From: CAXMMR01 sp965198995
Lineage (GTDB): Bacteria > Pseudomonadota > Alphaproteobacteria > Acetobacterales > Acetobacteraceae
Assembly (NCBI GenBank): GCA_965198995.1
Contig: CBDAQG010000001.1
Location: 62,001-126,000 of the forward strand
Reading direction: 5' to 3'
Length of the DNA stretch: 64,000 bases
Position 1 is the stretch's first letter. The number at the start of each line of letters is the position of its first letter. Under the pieces are notes generated by a model. That model was not told the origin of the DNA and made no database searches. It was given only the letters and a program-made list of their open reading frames with translations. Below, piece by piece: positions 35,888 through 43,541 of this stretch. The translations under genes and the position numbers were made by a program.

Positions 35888-35959
35888 GTCCGCCGCTCCG
35901 CCATTGTCTGTGCAAGTGTGCATACGGCAGCAGTGCCGGCATCACGGATGATGTTTCGA

Positions 35960-35977
35960 TGGCAGTCGGTTGGCAGT
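35960..35977 (-). promoter_or_regulatory. Candidate Pho box upstream of phoD
   Basis: The minus-strand reading CTGCCAA-CCGA-CTGCCAT is two 7-mers with the 11-bp period, matching CTGTCAT at 5 and 6 of 7 positions. It lies about 73-90 bases upstream of the phoD start. The rest of the 35,888-36,206 gap shows no gene. Confidence 0.6.
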
Positions 35978-36206
35978 GGACCACGGATGTCCTGCGATGC
36001 GCCGAGATCGCAAGCATTGTCCCGGAGGAACGATGTCGCCCCGAATTTGTCATTTCACGGTTGTTGAAAGATGATGACAAAAGCGAGAACCACGCGGCCG
36101 ACCAAGGGTCACGAAGACTAAGGCCCCGGCTCGCAACTCGACGCGCACGCGCAAGCGGTCTCTTTCTCGGCTTGCGCAGCCTGTTATGCGCCCCTCGGCA
36201 CAGTTC

Positions 36207-36275
36207 CTCAGCAGATGTTTCCAAAGCCTAGGCTTTGGTGGGGTCAAGGGGCGAAGCCCCTTGCCTTGCCGTCTC
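36207..36275 (-). repeat. Composite repeat, copy F (module 1 variant)
   Basis: Minus-strand reading contains GGCAAGGGGCTTCGCCCCTT and CCAAAGCCTAGGCTTTGG, the same two palindromes as module 1 with AAAGCC in place of TTAAAGGC. The adjoining segment at about 36,160-36,206 (GGCTTGCGCAGCCTG) resembles the spacer seen in copies G and H. It lies just past the stop of the 36,318-37,511 gene, so it may act as its terminator. Confidence 0.72.
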
Positions 36276-36317
36276 CACGGGCTGTCCGTCGTCCGTGGTC
36301 CGGATGTGCTGGCGCGC

Positions 36318-37511
36318 CTACCTGGCGGGGATGCGTGCTCGCCAATCCCAGCGGAGTCGGTCGACAAGCGTCGGCGGTGCGCTTGCCGTCGCCTGCGGCA
36401 CCGGCACCGTGTAGACCCGCACGTCGACGAGCTCACGGGTGATTTCCAGCCGCATGAAGCCCCATGATGTGTCGGTATAGCTTTGCAGCACGACGCTCGC
36501 CGTCTCGCCGGGCTGCCTCGCCGGCGTGTAGGGCGGCACGATGTCGCGCCCGCCTGGCCGCAGCATGGCATGCAGGTTGTGATAACCGCCATTGCCGGAG
36601 ACGATGTAGGGCGTCGTCACGCCGCCCTCGGTCACCTCGAAGCGCTGGTAGTTATGCACGTGCGCGGCGAAGACGAGGTCCGGCGCCCGGCCGGAAGCCT
36701 GTCTCGCCGCCGCCAGCACTTGCAACATCGCCGCGCTGCCGCTGTGATAGGCATCGAGCGAGTAAGGCGGGTGGTGCAGCGCCACGATCAGCGGCTTGTC
36801 TGCCGCCGCCATGCGGCACTCGTTGCTGAACCAGTCGAGCTGGTCCGGCTCGACCACGCCGCCTTCCGGCACGTTCGTGTAGAGCCCGACGAAGGTCGCG
36901 AACGGCGTCTGCAGAGTGAAGTAGCAGTTCGGCTGGATCATCGCCGTCCGCTCGGCGTCGCCCGCCTCGCCAGTGTGCACCCCCGCCGTCGCCGCGCAGA
37001 AATTGCGCATGAACGGCGCCAGCGACGGCTCCGGATTGACGCGCCTGCCGTCGTCGAAGACGTCGCCGTCATGGTTGCCGGGAATGGCGATGATCGGGTT
37101 CGGATAGTGCTCGTACGGCGCGTAGAACTGCGGGTAGTAGTCGGCGGCCTGACCGTCAAAGTAGATGACGTCGCCAAGATGATAAAAGAACGCCGGCCGG
37201 CCGAGCGCGCTCTTGACCGCCGCATCATGCTCCAGCCCGGCAGCCACCAGCAGTTGCGGCTTCGGGTCCAGCACGCCGCCGGTGTCACCCACCATGTGCA
37301 GCACCATGCCCCCGGCCGCCTGCATGGCATGGACGGCGTCGGGCACGATGTCGGCGAGCTGCAGGCGGAACGGCGCGGCGGCGGTGGGCGCCGGCAAGCT
37401 CTGGAACGGACTGCCGGGAAAGACCGGCGCCCTGGTGGCGCGCGCCGGATCAGCCGACGGCCGCTGCTGGCCAAAACGATGAAGCGTGCGGTGCTGCGGT
37501 GCCCTGCCCAT
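36318..37511 (-). CDS. Purple-acid-phosphatase-like metallophosphoesterase
   Basis: 397 residues from the ATG at 37,511; longer upstream readings are Arg-rich and not credible. Metal-ligand blocks are in order: VLHMVGDTGG (block I, GD), YHLGDVIYFDG (block II), AIPGNHDGD (block III, GNHD), VALHHPPYSLD (block IV) and FAAHVHNYQRF (block V, usually GHxH-x-Y-x-R). The Y-x-R at the end is typical of purple acid phosphatases. No signal peptide is evident at the chosen start. It lies upstream of phoD on the same strand, 430 bases apart, and divergent from pmtA. A weak, unconvincing Pho-box-like pair is at 37,564-37,581. Confidence 0.82.
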   Translation of the reverse strand: MGRAPQHRTLHRFGQQRPSADPARATRAPVFPGSPFQSLPAPTAAAPFRLQLADIVPDAVHAMQAAGGMVLHMVGDTGGVLDPKPQLLVAAGLEHDAAVKSALGRPAFFYHLGDVIYFDGQAADYYPQFYAPYEHYPNPIIAIPGNHDGDVFDDGRRVNPEPSLAPFMRNFCAATAGVHTGEAGDAERTAMIQPNCYFTLQTPFATFVGLYTNVPEGGVVEPDQLDWFSNECRMAAADKPLIVALHHPPYSLDAYHSGSAAMLQVLAAARQASGRAPDLVFAAHVHNYQRFEVTEGGVTTPYIVSGNGGYHNLHAMLRPGGRDIVPPYTPARQPGETASVVLQSYTDTSWGFMRLEITRELVDVRVYTVPVPQATASAPPTLVDRLRWDWRARIPAR

Positions 37512-37705
37512 GCCGATCCCCCCGTTCGGCGGCAGGCCATAGCGCAGCCCGCAGGTTCCGTCATTGGCGTTTGGATGACACTCGTTCGGTAGGCGACCAG
37601 CCTGCCTCGGGCTGCGCTCTCCAGAGGCAGCGCCTCCACCTTTACAACAGCTGGTTGTTGAAACTGTCACACAACGACGCCGCCGATCTTTGCTAGTGCC
37701 AGCCG

Positions 37706-38383
37706 ATGGATGGCAACGCAGAGTCGACGATGGAGCGCGCCCACGTCGCCAGCGCCTATGGCCGCTGGGCGCCGGTCTACGACCTGGTGTTCGGCCCGGT
37801 GTTCGCGCGCGGCCGCCTGGCAGCCGTCGCCGCCGCCGACCGGGTTGGCGGCCGCATCCTGGAGGTCGGCGTCGGCACCGGCCTGTCGCTGCCAAGCTAC
37901 GCCGCCGGCAACCGCCTGGTCGGCATCGACATCAGTGAGCCGATGCTCGCCAAGGCGCGACTGCGGGTTGCACGTGAGCGGCTCAGCCATGTCGAGCGAC
38001 TGGCGGTGGGCGACGCCGAGACGCTCGAGTTTCCGACCGCCTCGTTCGACGTCGTCGTCGCGCAGTACGTCGTCACCGCCATTGCGCGGCCGGAACGGGC
38101 GCTTGACGAGTTCGTCCGCGTGGTGCGGCCGGGCGGCGAGATCATCCTGACCAGCCGGATCGGCGCCGAGCACGGGTTGCGCGGCACGATCGAACGCTGG
38201 CTGATGCCGCTGACCAGCCGGCTGGGTTGGCGCACCGAGTTCGCCTGGTCGCGCTACGAGCGCTGGGCGGACCTGTGCCCGCGGGTGCGGCTGCTGGAGC
38301 GTCGGTCGCTGCCGCCGCTCGGACACTTCTCGCTAATACGGTTTCTGAGGCTGCCGGACGCCGCGGCGGCCGACCAGAAATGA
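37706..38383 (+). CDS. pmtA: Phosphatidylethanolamine N-methyltransferase, Rhodobacter type
   Basis: 225 residues. VASAYGRWAPVYDLVFGPVF is a near-diagnostic start for the Rhodobacter-type PmtA, distinct from the Sinorhizobium type. SAM-binding motifs are GGRILEVGVGTGLSLPSY (I), NRLVGIDISEPML (II), VGDAETLEFPTASFD and VVVAQYVVTAIARPERALDE, then VRPGGEIILTSRIGAE. The enzyme methylates PE stepwise to phosphatidylcholine at the inner face of the inner membrane. The stop overlaps the next start (ATGA). A PE-making psd gene is 2.4 kb downstream, consistent with a membrane-lipid block. Confidence 0.9.
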   Translation: MDGNAESTMERAHVASAYGRWAPVYDLVFGPVFARGRLAAVAAADRVGGRILEVGVGTGLSLPSYAAGNRLVGIDISEPMLAKARLRVARERLSHVERLAVGDAETLEFPTASFDVVVAQYVVTAIARPERALDEFVRVVRPGGEIILTSRIGAEHGLRGTIERWLMPLTSRLGWRTEFAWSRYERWADLCPRVRLLERRSLPPLGHFSLIRFLRLPDAAAADQK

Positions 38384-39078
38384 TCGAACAGTCCCTCGAG
38401 GAGAGGTCGATGCGCGGATTTCTCGACTGTCTGGCGATGCAGCGCTGGGACGATCATCGCTACTACCATCACAGCTTGATCAACCAGTCGCTGCACCTGC
38501 TCAGCGCAGTGACCTTCGTCATTGCCTATGGCGTGATGTTCCGCGATCCGGCCTACGCGGCGCTGCTCGCCTGGATGGTCTCGATGACCAGCCGCCAGAT
38601 CGGCCACCTCGTCTTCGAGCCGAAGAATTACGACGTGGTGAACGACGCCACGCATGAGCACAAGGAGGCCATCAAGGTCGGCTACAATCTGCGTCGCAAG
38701 ATCGTTCTGATGGCGATCTGGGCGCTGTCGCCGCTGATCCTGTTGGTAAGCCCGACGCTGTTCGGCTTCTGCGCCAGCCCGCCATCGGTCGGCGTCTTCG
38801 CGCGCCACCTGGGTAACCTGTGGCTGACCGTCGGGATCAGCGGCCTGCTGTTCCGTACCGCGCAGCTCTTCATCATCAGGGACGTGCAGACCGGCCTGGT
38901 CTGGGCGACCAAGATCATGACCGACCCTTTTCACGACATCATCCTGTATTACCGCGCGCCGGCAGCGCTCTTCGTCGAGCGCGCGCATCAAGCCGGTCCC
39001 TATTTGCAGCAGGCGGCGGCCTACTCCGCGCCCGCCTACTCCGCGCCCGACGCCAAACAGCAAGACGAGTTCAGGTAA
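38380..39078 (+). CDS. Multi-spanning membrane protein, Mpo1/DUF962-like
   Basis: 232 residues, translationally coupled to pmtA. About four membrane helices are visible: LHLLSAVTFVIAYGVMF, YAALLAWMVSM, IVLMAIWALSPLILLV and LWLTVGISGLLF. Conserved-looking polar blocks are YYHHSLINQSLHLL and RQIGHLVFEPKNYDVVNDATHEH. The N-x-x-L-H and G-H-x-x-F-E pattern recalls the DUF962/Mpo1 family, whose yeast member is an alpha-dioxygenase acting on long-chain fatty acids. That assignment is tentative. Coupling to pmtA suggests a role in acyl-chain or lipid metabolism. It converges with the aminotransferase gene, overlapping by 8 bases. Confidence 0.7.
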   Translation: MIEQSLEERSMRGFLDCLAMQRWDDHRYYHHSLINQSLHLLSAVTFVIAYGVMFRDPAYAALLAWMVSMTSRQIGHLVFEPKNYDVVNDATHEHKEAIKVGYNLRRKIVLMAIWALSPLILLVSPTLFGFCASPPSVGVFARHLGNLWLTVGISGLLFRTAQLFIIRDVQTGLVWATKIMTDPFHDIILYYRAPAALFVERAHQAGPYLQQAAAYSAPAYSAPDAKQQDEFR

Positions 39079-40747
39079 GCAAGGCCGCTTGCTTCCTATC
39101 GCGCGACGAGCCGCGCCGTCGGGCAACGATCATCTCACGCAGGATGTCGCCACGGGCCGAGCCGCCTGCCTCGCCCGCCGACCACCAGCCATCGGCCTGC
39201 ATCGCCGCGCACCCCTCCACGAAGCGGTCGGCGACGGCGGCGAAGTCGGCCTCGGTGAAATCCAGGCTGAAGATCAGCCGTCCCGTGCCAACCCAGCTCA
39301 GCGCGAGGCCGCGCGCACGCAGGTAATATTGCAGCATCCAGTGGTAGCGCGAGCGCCCGGTGTAGCCGACGGTCCAGATCGAGGACAGGTTGGCGACCTG
39401 GACCGGAAATCCGGCGCCGGCAAGACGCCGGTTGAGCCGCGCCGCCCGATCGTTCCAGAGCTGGTCGAGCCCGTCATAGAGCGCCTGCGTGGCCGGCCGG
39501 TCGAGATGCTGGAGAAACTCGGCCATCGCCCCCATCACGTAGGGATGCGAGTTGAACGTGCCGCGGGCAAAGCAGACGTCAACCGGCCGCTCGTCGCGAA
39601 ACCGCTTCATCAGCGCCGCCCGTCCGCACAGCACGCCGACCGGCAGGCCGCCGCCAAGCGACTTGCCGTAGGTCATAAGGTCCGGCTGAACACCGAAATA
39701 CTCGGCCGCACCCCGCCGCGCCAGCCGAAAGCCGGTGAACACCTCGTCGAAGATCAGCACGATGCCGCGCTCGCTGCACACCGCGCGCAAACGGCCGAGC
39801 CAGTCCCGGTAGGCCGCCCGGTCCGCACCGGCCCCGCGGCCGCTGACCAACATCGAGTCGGATGGAGCGCTCGCATTGGGGTGCAGCGCCTGCAGCGGGT
39901 TGACCAGCACGCAGGCAATGTCCCGCCGGCGCCGCAGCACGTCGAGCGTGCGCGTCGACATCTCGCTCAGCGTGTAGGTCTGGCGAGCCGGCGTCGGGTT
40001 GCCGATGCCGGGCTGCACCTCGCCCCACCAGCCGTGATAGGCGCCGCAGAAGCGCACCAGGTGGCTCCGCCGCGTGTGGTAACGCGCCAGCCGCACCGCC
40101 TGCATGACCGCCTCGGTGCCCGACATGTGGAACGACACCTCGTCGAGCCCCGACAGCGCGCAGAGCCGGCGAACGTTGTCGGCCACGACCGGGTGGTAGG
40201 CGCCCAGCACCGGGCCGAGCTCCCGCACCCGTTCGGCGCCGCGCGCAATGCATCCCTTGTAGAAATCATGGCCGAACAAATTGACGCCGTAAGAACCGGT
40301 AAGGTCGTAAAGCTGGTTACCATCGAGGTCAGTCAGCGTGACGCCGGACGACGAGGCGACAAAGGCGCCGACGGGAAGATGGTCCTGCACGTAACGGCTA
40401 AACTGAAACGGCACGCGGTAGGCGGCGGTGAACTGCAGGTCAGAAATCAGCTCGCTCGTGCTCGCGGTCAGCGCCGTCGTCTTGGCAAAGCGCTCGGCAT
40501 ACAGCCGCGACAGCGCGACAAAACCGGCGCGCCGCTTCGCCACCACCGCCTCCGCCGCGCCGTCGCGGTTGAAGAAGCGCGCCTCGTCATAGCTGTAGAA
40601 CGGCACCATCGCGGCGACCCGCCGCGCCATCCTGGCATGGCCCGCCAGCGATCGGTGCTTGGCCAGCGAAAGGGTGATCCGCGCCCGCGTCGCGAGCGCG
40701 CCGGCGGCCACCGCGCCGACGCTCGAAGCGATGAGGACCAGCGCCAT
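39071..40747 (-). CDS. Membrane-anchored class III PLP-dependent aminotransferase
   Basis: 558 residues. The first ~25 (LVLIASSVGAVAAGALATRA) look like a membrane anchor, and ~100 residues precede the catalytic core, unlike plain glutamate-1-semialdehyde aminomutase (~430 residues). Core motifs are LYDLTGSYGVNLFGHDFY, FHMSGTEAVMQAVRLAR, CGAYHGWWGEVQPG, IVLIFDEVFTGFRL (the D-E-V motif contacting PLP) and MTYGKSLGGGLPVGVLCG with the Schiff-base Lys. The family acts on amino groups of amino acids or amino ketones. It lies divergent from psd by 32 bases and convergent with the pmtA operon, suggesting an aminolipid substrate, but this is inference. Confidence 0.85.
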   Translation of the reverse strand: MALVLIASSVGAVAAGALATRARITLSLAKHRSLAGHARMARRVAAMVPFYSYDEARFFNRDGAAEAVVAKRRAGFVALSRLYAERFAKTTALTASTSELISDLQFTAAYRVPFQFSRYVQDHLPVGAFVASSSGVTLTDLDGNQLYDLTGSYGVNLFGHDFYKGCIARGAERVRELGPVLGAYHPVVADNVRRLCALSGLDEVSFHMSGTEAVMQAVRLARYHTRRSHLVRFCGAYHGWWGEVQPGIGNPTPARQTYTLSEMSTRTLDVLRRRRDIACVLVNPLQALHPNASAPSDSMLVSGRGAGADRAAYRDWLGRLRAVCSERGIVLIFDEVFTGFRLARRGAAEYFGVQPDLMTYGKSLGGGLPVGVLCGRAALMKRFRDERPVDVCFARGTFNSHPYVMGAMAEFLQHLDRPATQALYDGLDQLWNDRAARLNRRLAGAGFPVQVANLSSIWTVGYTGRSRYHWMLQYYLRARGLALSWVGTGRLIFSLDFTEADFAAVADRFVEGCAAMQADGWWSAGEAGGSARGDILREMIVARRRGSSRDRKQAALLT

Positions 40748-40779
40748 CCGACAACTCCCTCCACCCGGCGGGTGGCACT

Positions 40780-41637
40780 ATGACGATCCAAGCGTTGCTG
40801 GACCAGATCATCCACATCGATCAGTTGAACTTCTGGCTGACCAATCGCGTCCCACGCCGCAAGCTGACCCGTCTTGTCGGCTGGCTCAGCCGCGTCGAGC
40901 AGCCTCTGGTTCGTGACGTTTCGCTTGCGGTATGGAAGCTCTTCACCCGGCTCGACCTCCACGACGCGGCCGAGGCACGGTTTGCCAGCCTGCATGACGT
41001 CTTCACCCGGCGCTTGCGCGACGGCGCCCGCCCGGTCGCGACGCACCCGGCTCTGCTCGCCAGCCCCTGCGATGCCATCGTGGTCGCCAGCGGCATCGTC
41101 GCGCAGGGTCGTTTGCTGCAGGTGAAAGGCTCGTTCTACCCGCTGGCCGAGCTGCTCGACGACCCAGCCCACGCGGCGGCGCTCGAAGGCGCCCACTACG
41201 TCACCCTGCGGCTCACCTCGGCCATGTATCACCGCTTCCACGCGCCGCATGACTGCACGCTCACGGCCGTCACCTACATTCCGGGCGATTGCTGGAACGT
41301 CAATCCACCAACCCTCGCGCGTGTCCCCAGCCTCTACTGCCGCAATGAACGGGCGGTCCTGCGCACCCGGCTGGACAGCGGCGGCGAGGTGACGCTGGTC
41401 GCCGTCGCCGCGATTCTCGTGGCCGGCATCCGGCTGCACTGCCTCGCCCTGCCGATGGACGCAGGCTGCGCACCGTGTGCGGCGCGGCTGCGCAAAGGCG
41501 AGGAGATGGGCTGGTTCGAACACGGCTCGACGATCGTCATGATCGCGCCGCCAGGCGCCGCGCCGTGTGAGGGCATGCAGCAGGGAGCCATAGTGCAAGC
41601 TGGTCAGGCGCTCCTGATTATGCACGATGAGGGGTGA
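40780..41637 (+). CDS. psd: Phosphatidylserine decarboxylase proenzyme
   Basis: 285 residues. Features are the N-terminal helical part (MTIQALLDQIIHIDQLNFWL), then FTRRLRDGARPV, SPCDAIVVASG, the YHRFHAPHDC block with catalytic His and Asp, and VAAILVAGI. Near the C-terminus, WFEHGSTIVMIAP holds the G-S-T site. Psd self-cleaves there, and the Ser becomes the pyruvoyl group. The usual L-G-S-T is H-G-S-T here. Psd makes PE, the substrate of the PmtA encoded 2.4 kb upstream. No phosphatidylserine synthase is visible here. The gene is divergent from the aminotransferase, with a small CCACCC-GGC-GGGTGG palindrome (40,761-40,775) in the 32-base gap. Confidence 0.9.
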   Translation: MTIQALLDQIIHIDQLNFWLTNRVPRRKLTRLVGWLSRVEQPLVRDVSLAVWKLFTRLDLHDAAEARFASLHDVFTRRLRDGARPVATHPALLASPCDAIVVASGIVAQGRLLQVKGSFYPLAELLDDPAHAAALEGAHYVTLRLTSAMYHRFHAPHDCTLTAVTYIPGDCWNVNPPTLARVPSLYCRNERAVLRTRLDSGGEVTLVAVAAILVAGIRLHCLALPMDAGCAPCAARLRKGEEMGWFEHGSTIVMIAPPGAAPCEGMQQGAIVQAGQALLIMHDEG

Positions 41638-41649
41638 CCATGTTTGGCA

Positions 41650-41880
41650 ATCCCAAGCAAGGCGAGGGCGCTGCCCTCGACCCGCTGGGGCCTGAGGCCC
41701 CAGACCCCCATTCATAGAGTATCGGTTTACTAGCGGGGTTTTTTTGGCTTGCTCAGCATGTAAATGGCTGCGCCGCTCGTAGTCTGGCGGCCTGCGCCAC
41801 AGTCCCTGACTAAGTGTTTCGAAAGCCTGGGCTTTAGTGGGGTCAAAGAGCGGAGTAAGCCCCTTGCCTTCTCTCCAACC
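41650..41880 (-). repeat. Composite repeat, copy G (inverted relative to copy H)
   Basis: Module 3 reversed at 41,658-41,712 (GCGAGGGCGCTGCCCTCG, CTGGGGCCTGAGGCCCCAG). A spacer at 41,735-41,800 (GGCTTGCTCAGCATG, AATGGCTGCGCCGC) follows. Module 1 reversed at 41,820-41,875 (GAAAGCCTGGGCTTT, AGTGGGGTCAAAG). The spacer and both modules recur in opposite orientation at 46,586-46,850. It fills the 314-base gap before the sulfotransferase gene; nothing else is seen there. Confidence 0.8.
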
Positions 41881-41951
41881 AGGGTCTCAACCGGGTATTG
41901 ACGCCAAATGGCTCTACCCTGTCATACAATCCGTAAGCTGTAGGTAGATCT

Positions 41952-43433
41952 TTGAACGATTTCCGGGCACTTCTCTGCATGCTGGCGGATGCTGGCGTCA
42001 CCGAGTTCATCAACACGCTCGCGATCGATCAAAGCCTGGCGGCTGTCGTCAGGCCGCAGGATGCAGAGCAACTCGGTAAGCTGCTTCCGGCTGTTGAGCT
42101 TTACCGGTGTGACGCCCACCAGCAGCCGCCTTTCCCTCAGACCCGGATGGTCATCGACTGCCGTCCGCTCGCACCGACAACCGGCGCCAACACGCTGGTC
42201 GAGCCACGACTGCCGACGTTGATGGTCGATGCCGTCGCCTGCTTTCTGACCTCGGCGTCAAGCCTGCAACCACGTCGTGCCATCGGTCAGCGCTATTACC
42301 TGCTGAGCACGCCTCGATCCGGCAGCACGTTCTTCTGCGACATGCTGACCCGCACCGAGGTTCTCGGCCGACCGACGGAACACCTCAAGCCCTGGCTCCG
42401 CCGCTACCTGGTCGCCGCAGGCATCCCGCTGCCGACGCTCCTGGAACGGCTGCATGCACAGTCTGCCACCGCCAACGGCGTCTTCGGGTCCAAGATCATC
42501 ATCAACGACCTGTTCGATTTCCTCATCGATTTCGAGACCGAGCTCCTTGCCGAGCTCTCGAGGTGCCCAACGTTGTTGCTCGTTCGTAGCGACAAGGCTG
42601 CCCAAGCGCTGTCAAACGTACGCAGCAATCAGCTTTCCCTCTATCATGTCAGCAGCGATGGCGAAGCCGAAGCACGGCAGAAGCTGTCAACATTCAAGAT
42701 TGACTACGGGCAGGTCTTTGCGATGGAGCGCTGGCTTCTTCGCCAAGAGGCTGACCTGCTCGATCTCCTCCGCCGCAACGGCATAAAACCCCATCTGCTG
42801 TCCTACGACGCCTGCGTTCAAAGCCGGCAAGGTGCGGAGGCGACCATAGAGCAGGTTGCGGCGATCCTGAACGTCAACCCGCCACACTCATTAAGCTGGC
42901 CTGAACTGATCAAGATCGGTGACCTCGCCTCGGGGAATCACCTGGCGCACTATCAGGCTTTACGCCGGGGCGTGCATCTCTTTTCCACCCGCTCCGAGCC
43001 CTGGCTTGGTCAACTCCTCGGCGCAGGCTGGAGACATCCAGAGCGCTGGGGCGTTCGCAGCGGCTCGCTCGAGCTCACCCTCCGCCTGCCCGCACGCCTG
43101 CGCCCAAGCGCGATCGAACTTCTGGTCGTCCTTGAGAGCGGCAATTGCCCAAGCGAGCTGAGCATCGGCGCGACAAAGCTGCGACCGCTCTGCCCTCCAA
43201 CCGGCTCAAGCGTCTGGCGCGTTCTGGCAAAACTGGAACAGGCAACAAGCACCGAAACCCTATCGATGACCCTGAGCGACGGCGCGATTGGCCTCGAAGA
43301 GGTTGTTCTCTACGAGCAGATCCCCGACTGGCACCGGGATGATCTGCAGCACGCAGGAACGCCAATCCCTGCGGCTGCGCACGATGGCGGTTGCGAGGTC
43401 CACATCCCTGCGATCTGTGATCACAAGAGTTGA
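41952..43433 (+). CDS. Stf0-like sulfotransferase with C-terminal extension
   Basis: 493 residues from a TTG; an ATG at 41,979 (residue 10) is an alternative start. After ~110 residues comes the PAPS-binding loop YLLSTPRSGSTFFCDML (T120-T126), then TEVLGRPTEHLKPW and GVFGSKIIINDL, which fit the Stf0 family (PF09037; trehalose 2-sulfotransferase of mycobacteria). Stf0 enzymes are ~270 residues; here about 120 extra C-terminal residues of beta character follow (GSLELTLRLPARLRPSAIEL, EEVVLYEQIP). The acceptor cannot be predicted. Codon use is a little less GC-biased than its neighbours. It sits just inside copy G of the repeat, suggesting acquisition with the flanked segment. Confidence 0.78.
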   Translation: MNDFRALLCMLADAGVTEFINTLAIDQSLAAVVRPQDAEQLGKLLPAVELYRCDAHQQPPFPQTRMVIDCRPLAPTTGANTLVEPRLPTLMVDAVACFLTSASSLQPRRAIGQRYYLLSTPRSGSTFFCDMLTRTEVLGRPTEHLKPWLRRYLVAAGIPLPTLLERLHAQSATANGVFGSKIIINDLFDFLIDFETELLAELSRCPTLLLVRSDKAAQALSNVRSNQLSLYHVSSDGEAEARQKLSTFKIDYGQVFAMERWLLRQEADLLDLLRRNGIKPHLLSYDACVQSRQGAEATIEQVAAILNVNPPHSLSWPELIKIGDLASGNHLAHYQALRRGVHLFSTRSEPWLGQLLGAGWRHPERWGVRSGSLELTLRLPARLRPSAIELLVVLESGNCPSELSIGATKLRPLCPPTGSSVWRVLAKLEQATSTETLSMTLSDGAIGLEEVVLYEQIPDWHRDDLQHAGTPIPAAAHDGGCEVHIPAICDHKS

Positions 43434-43541
43434 CAGTCGTCAGCCATCGGAGTGAGGTAATCCAGGTGCGCCAACACGCGGCGCAGCTGCCCGCTAAAAC
43501 ATGATGAGGGCGCGACAGAAGCGCTCCGGCGAGGAACGGCC

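Noticed and set aside
34853..36067. Long plus-strand open frame opposite phoD
   Set aside because: It lacks family motifs while the minus strand encodes an unmistakable PhoD with metal-ligand motifs and Tat signal.
37564..37581. Pho box upstream of the purple-acid-phosphatase-like gene
   Set aside because: Only one half-site (GTGTCAT) is good; the second (ACGCCAA) matches consensus at about three of seven positions, within chance.
37660..37680. Pho box upstream of pmtA (a CTGTCAC word)
   Set aside because: No second half-site at the 11-bp period on either side.
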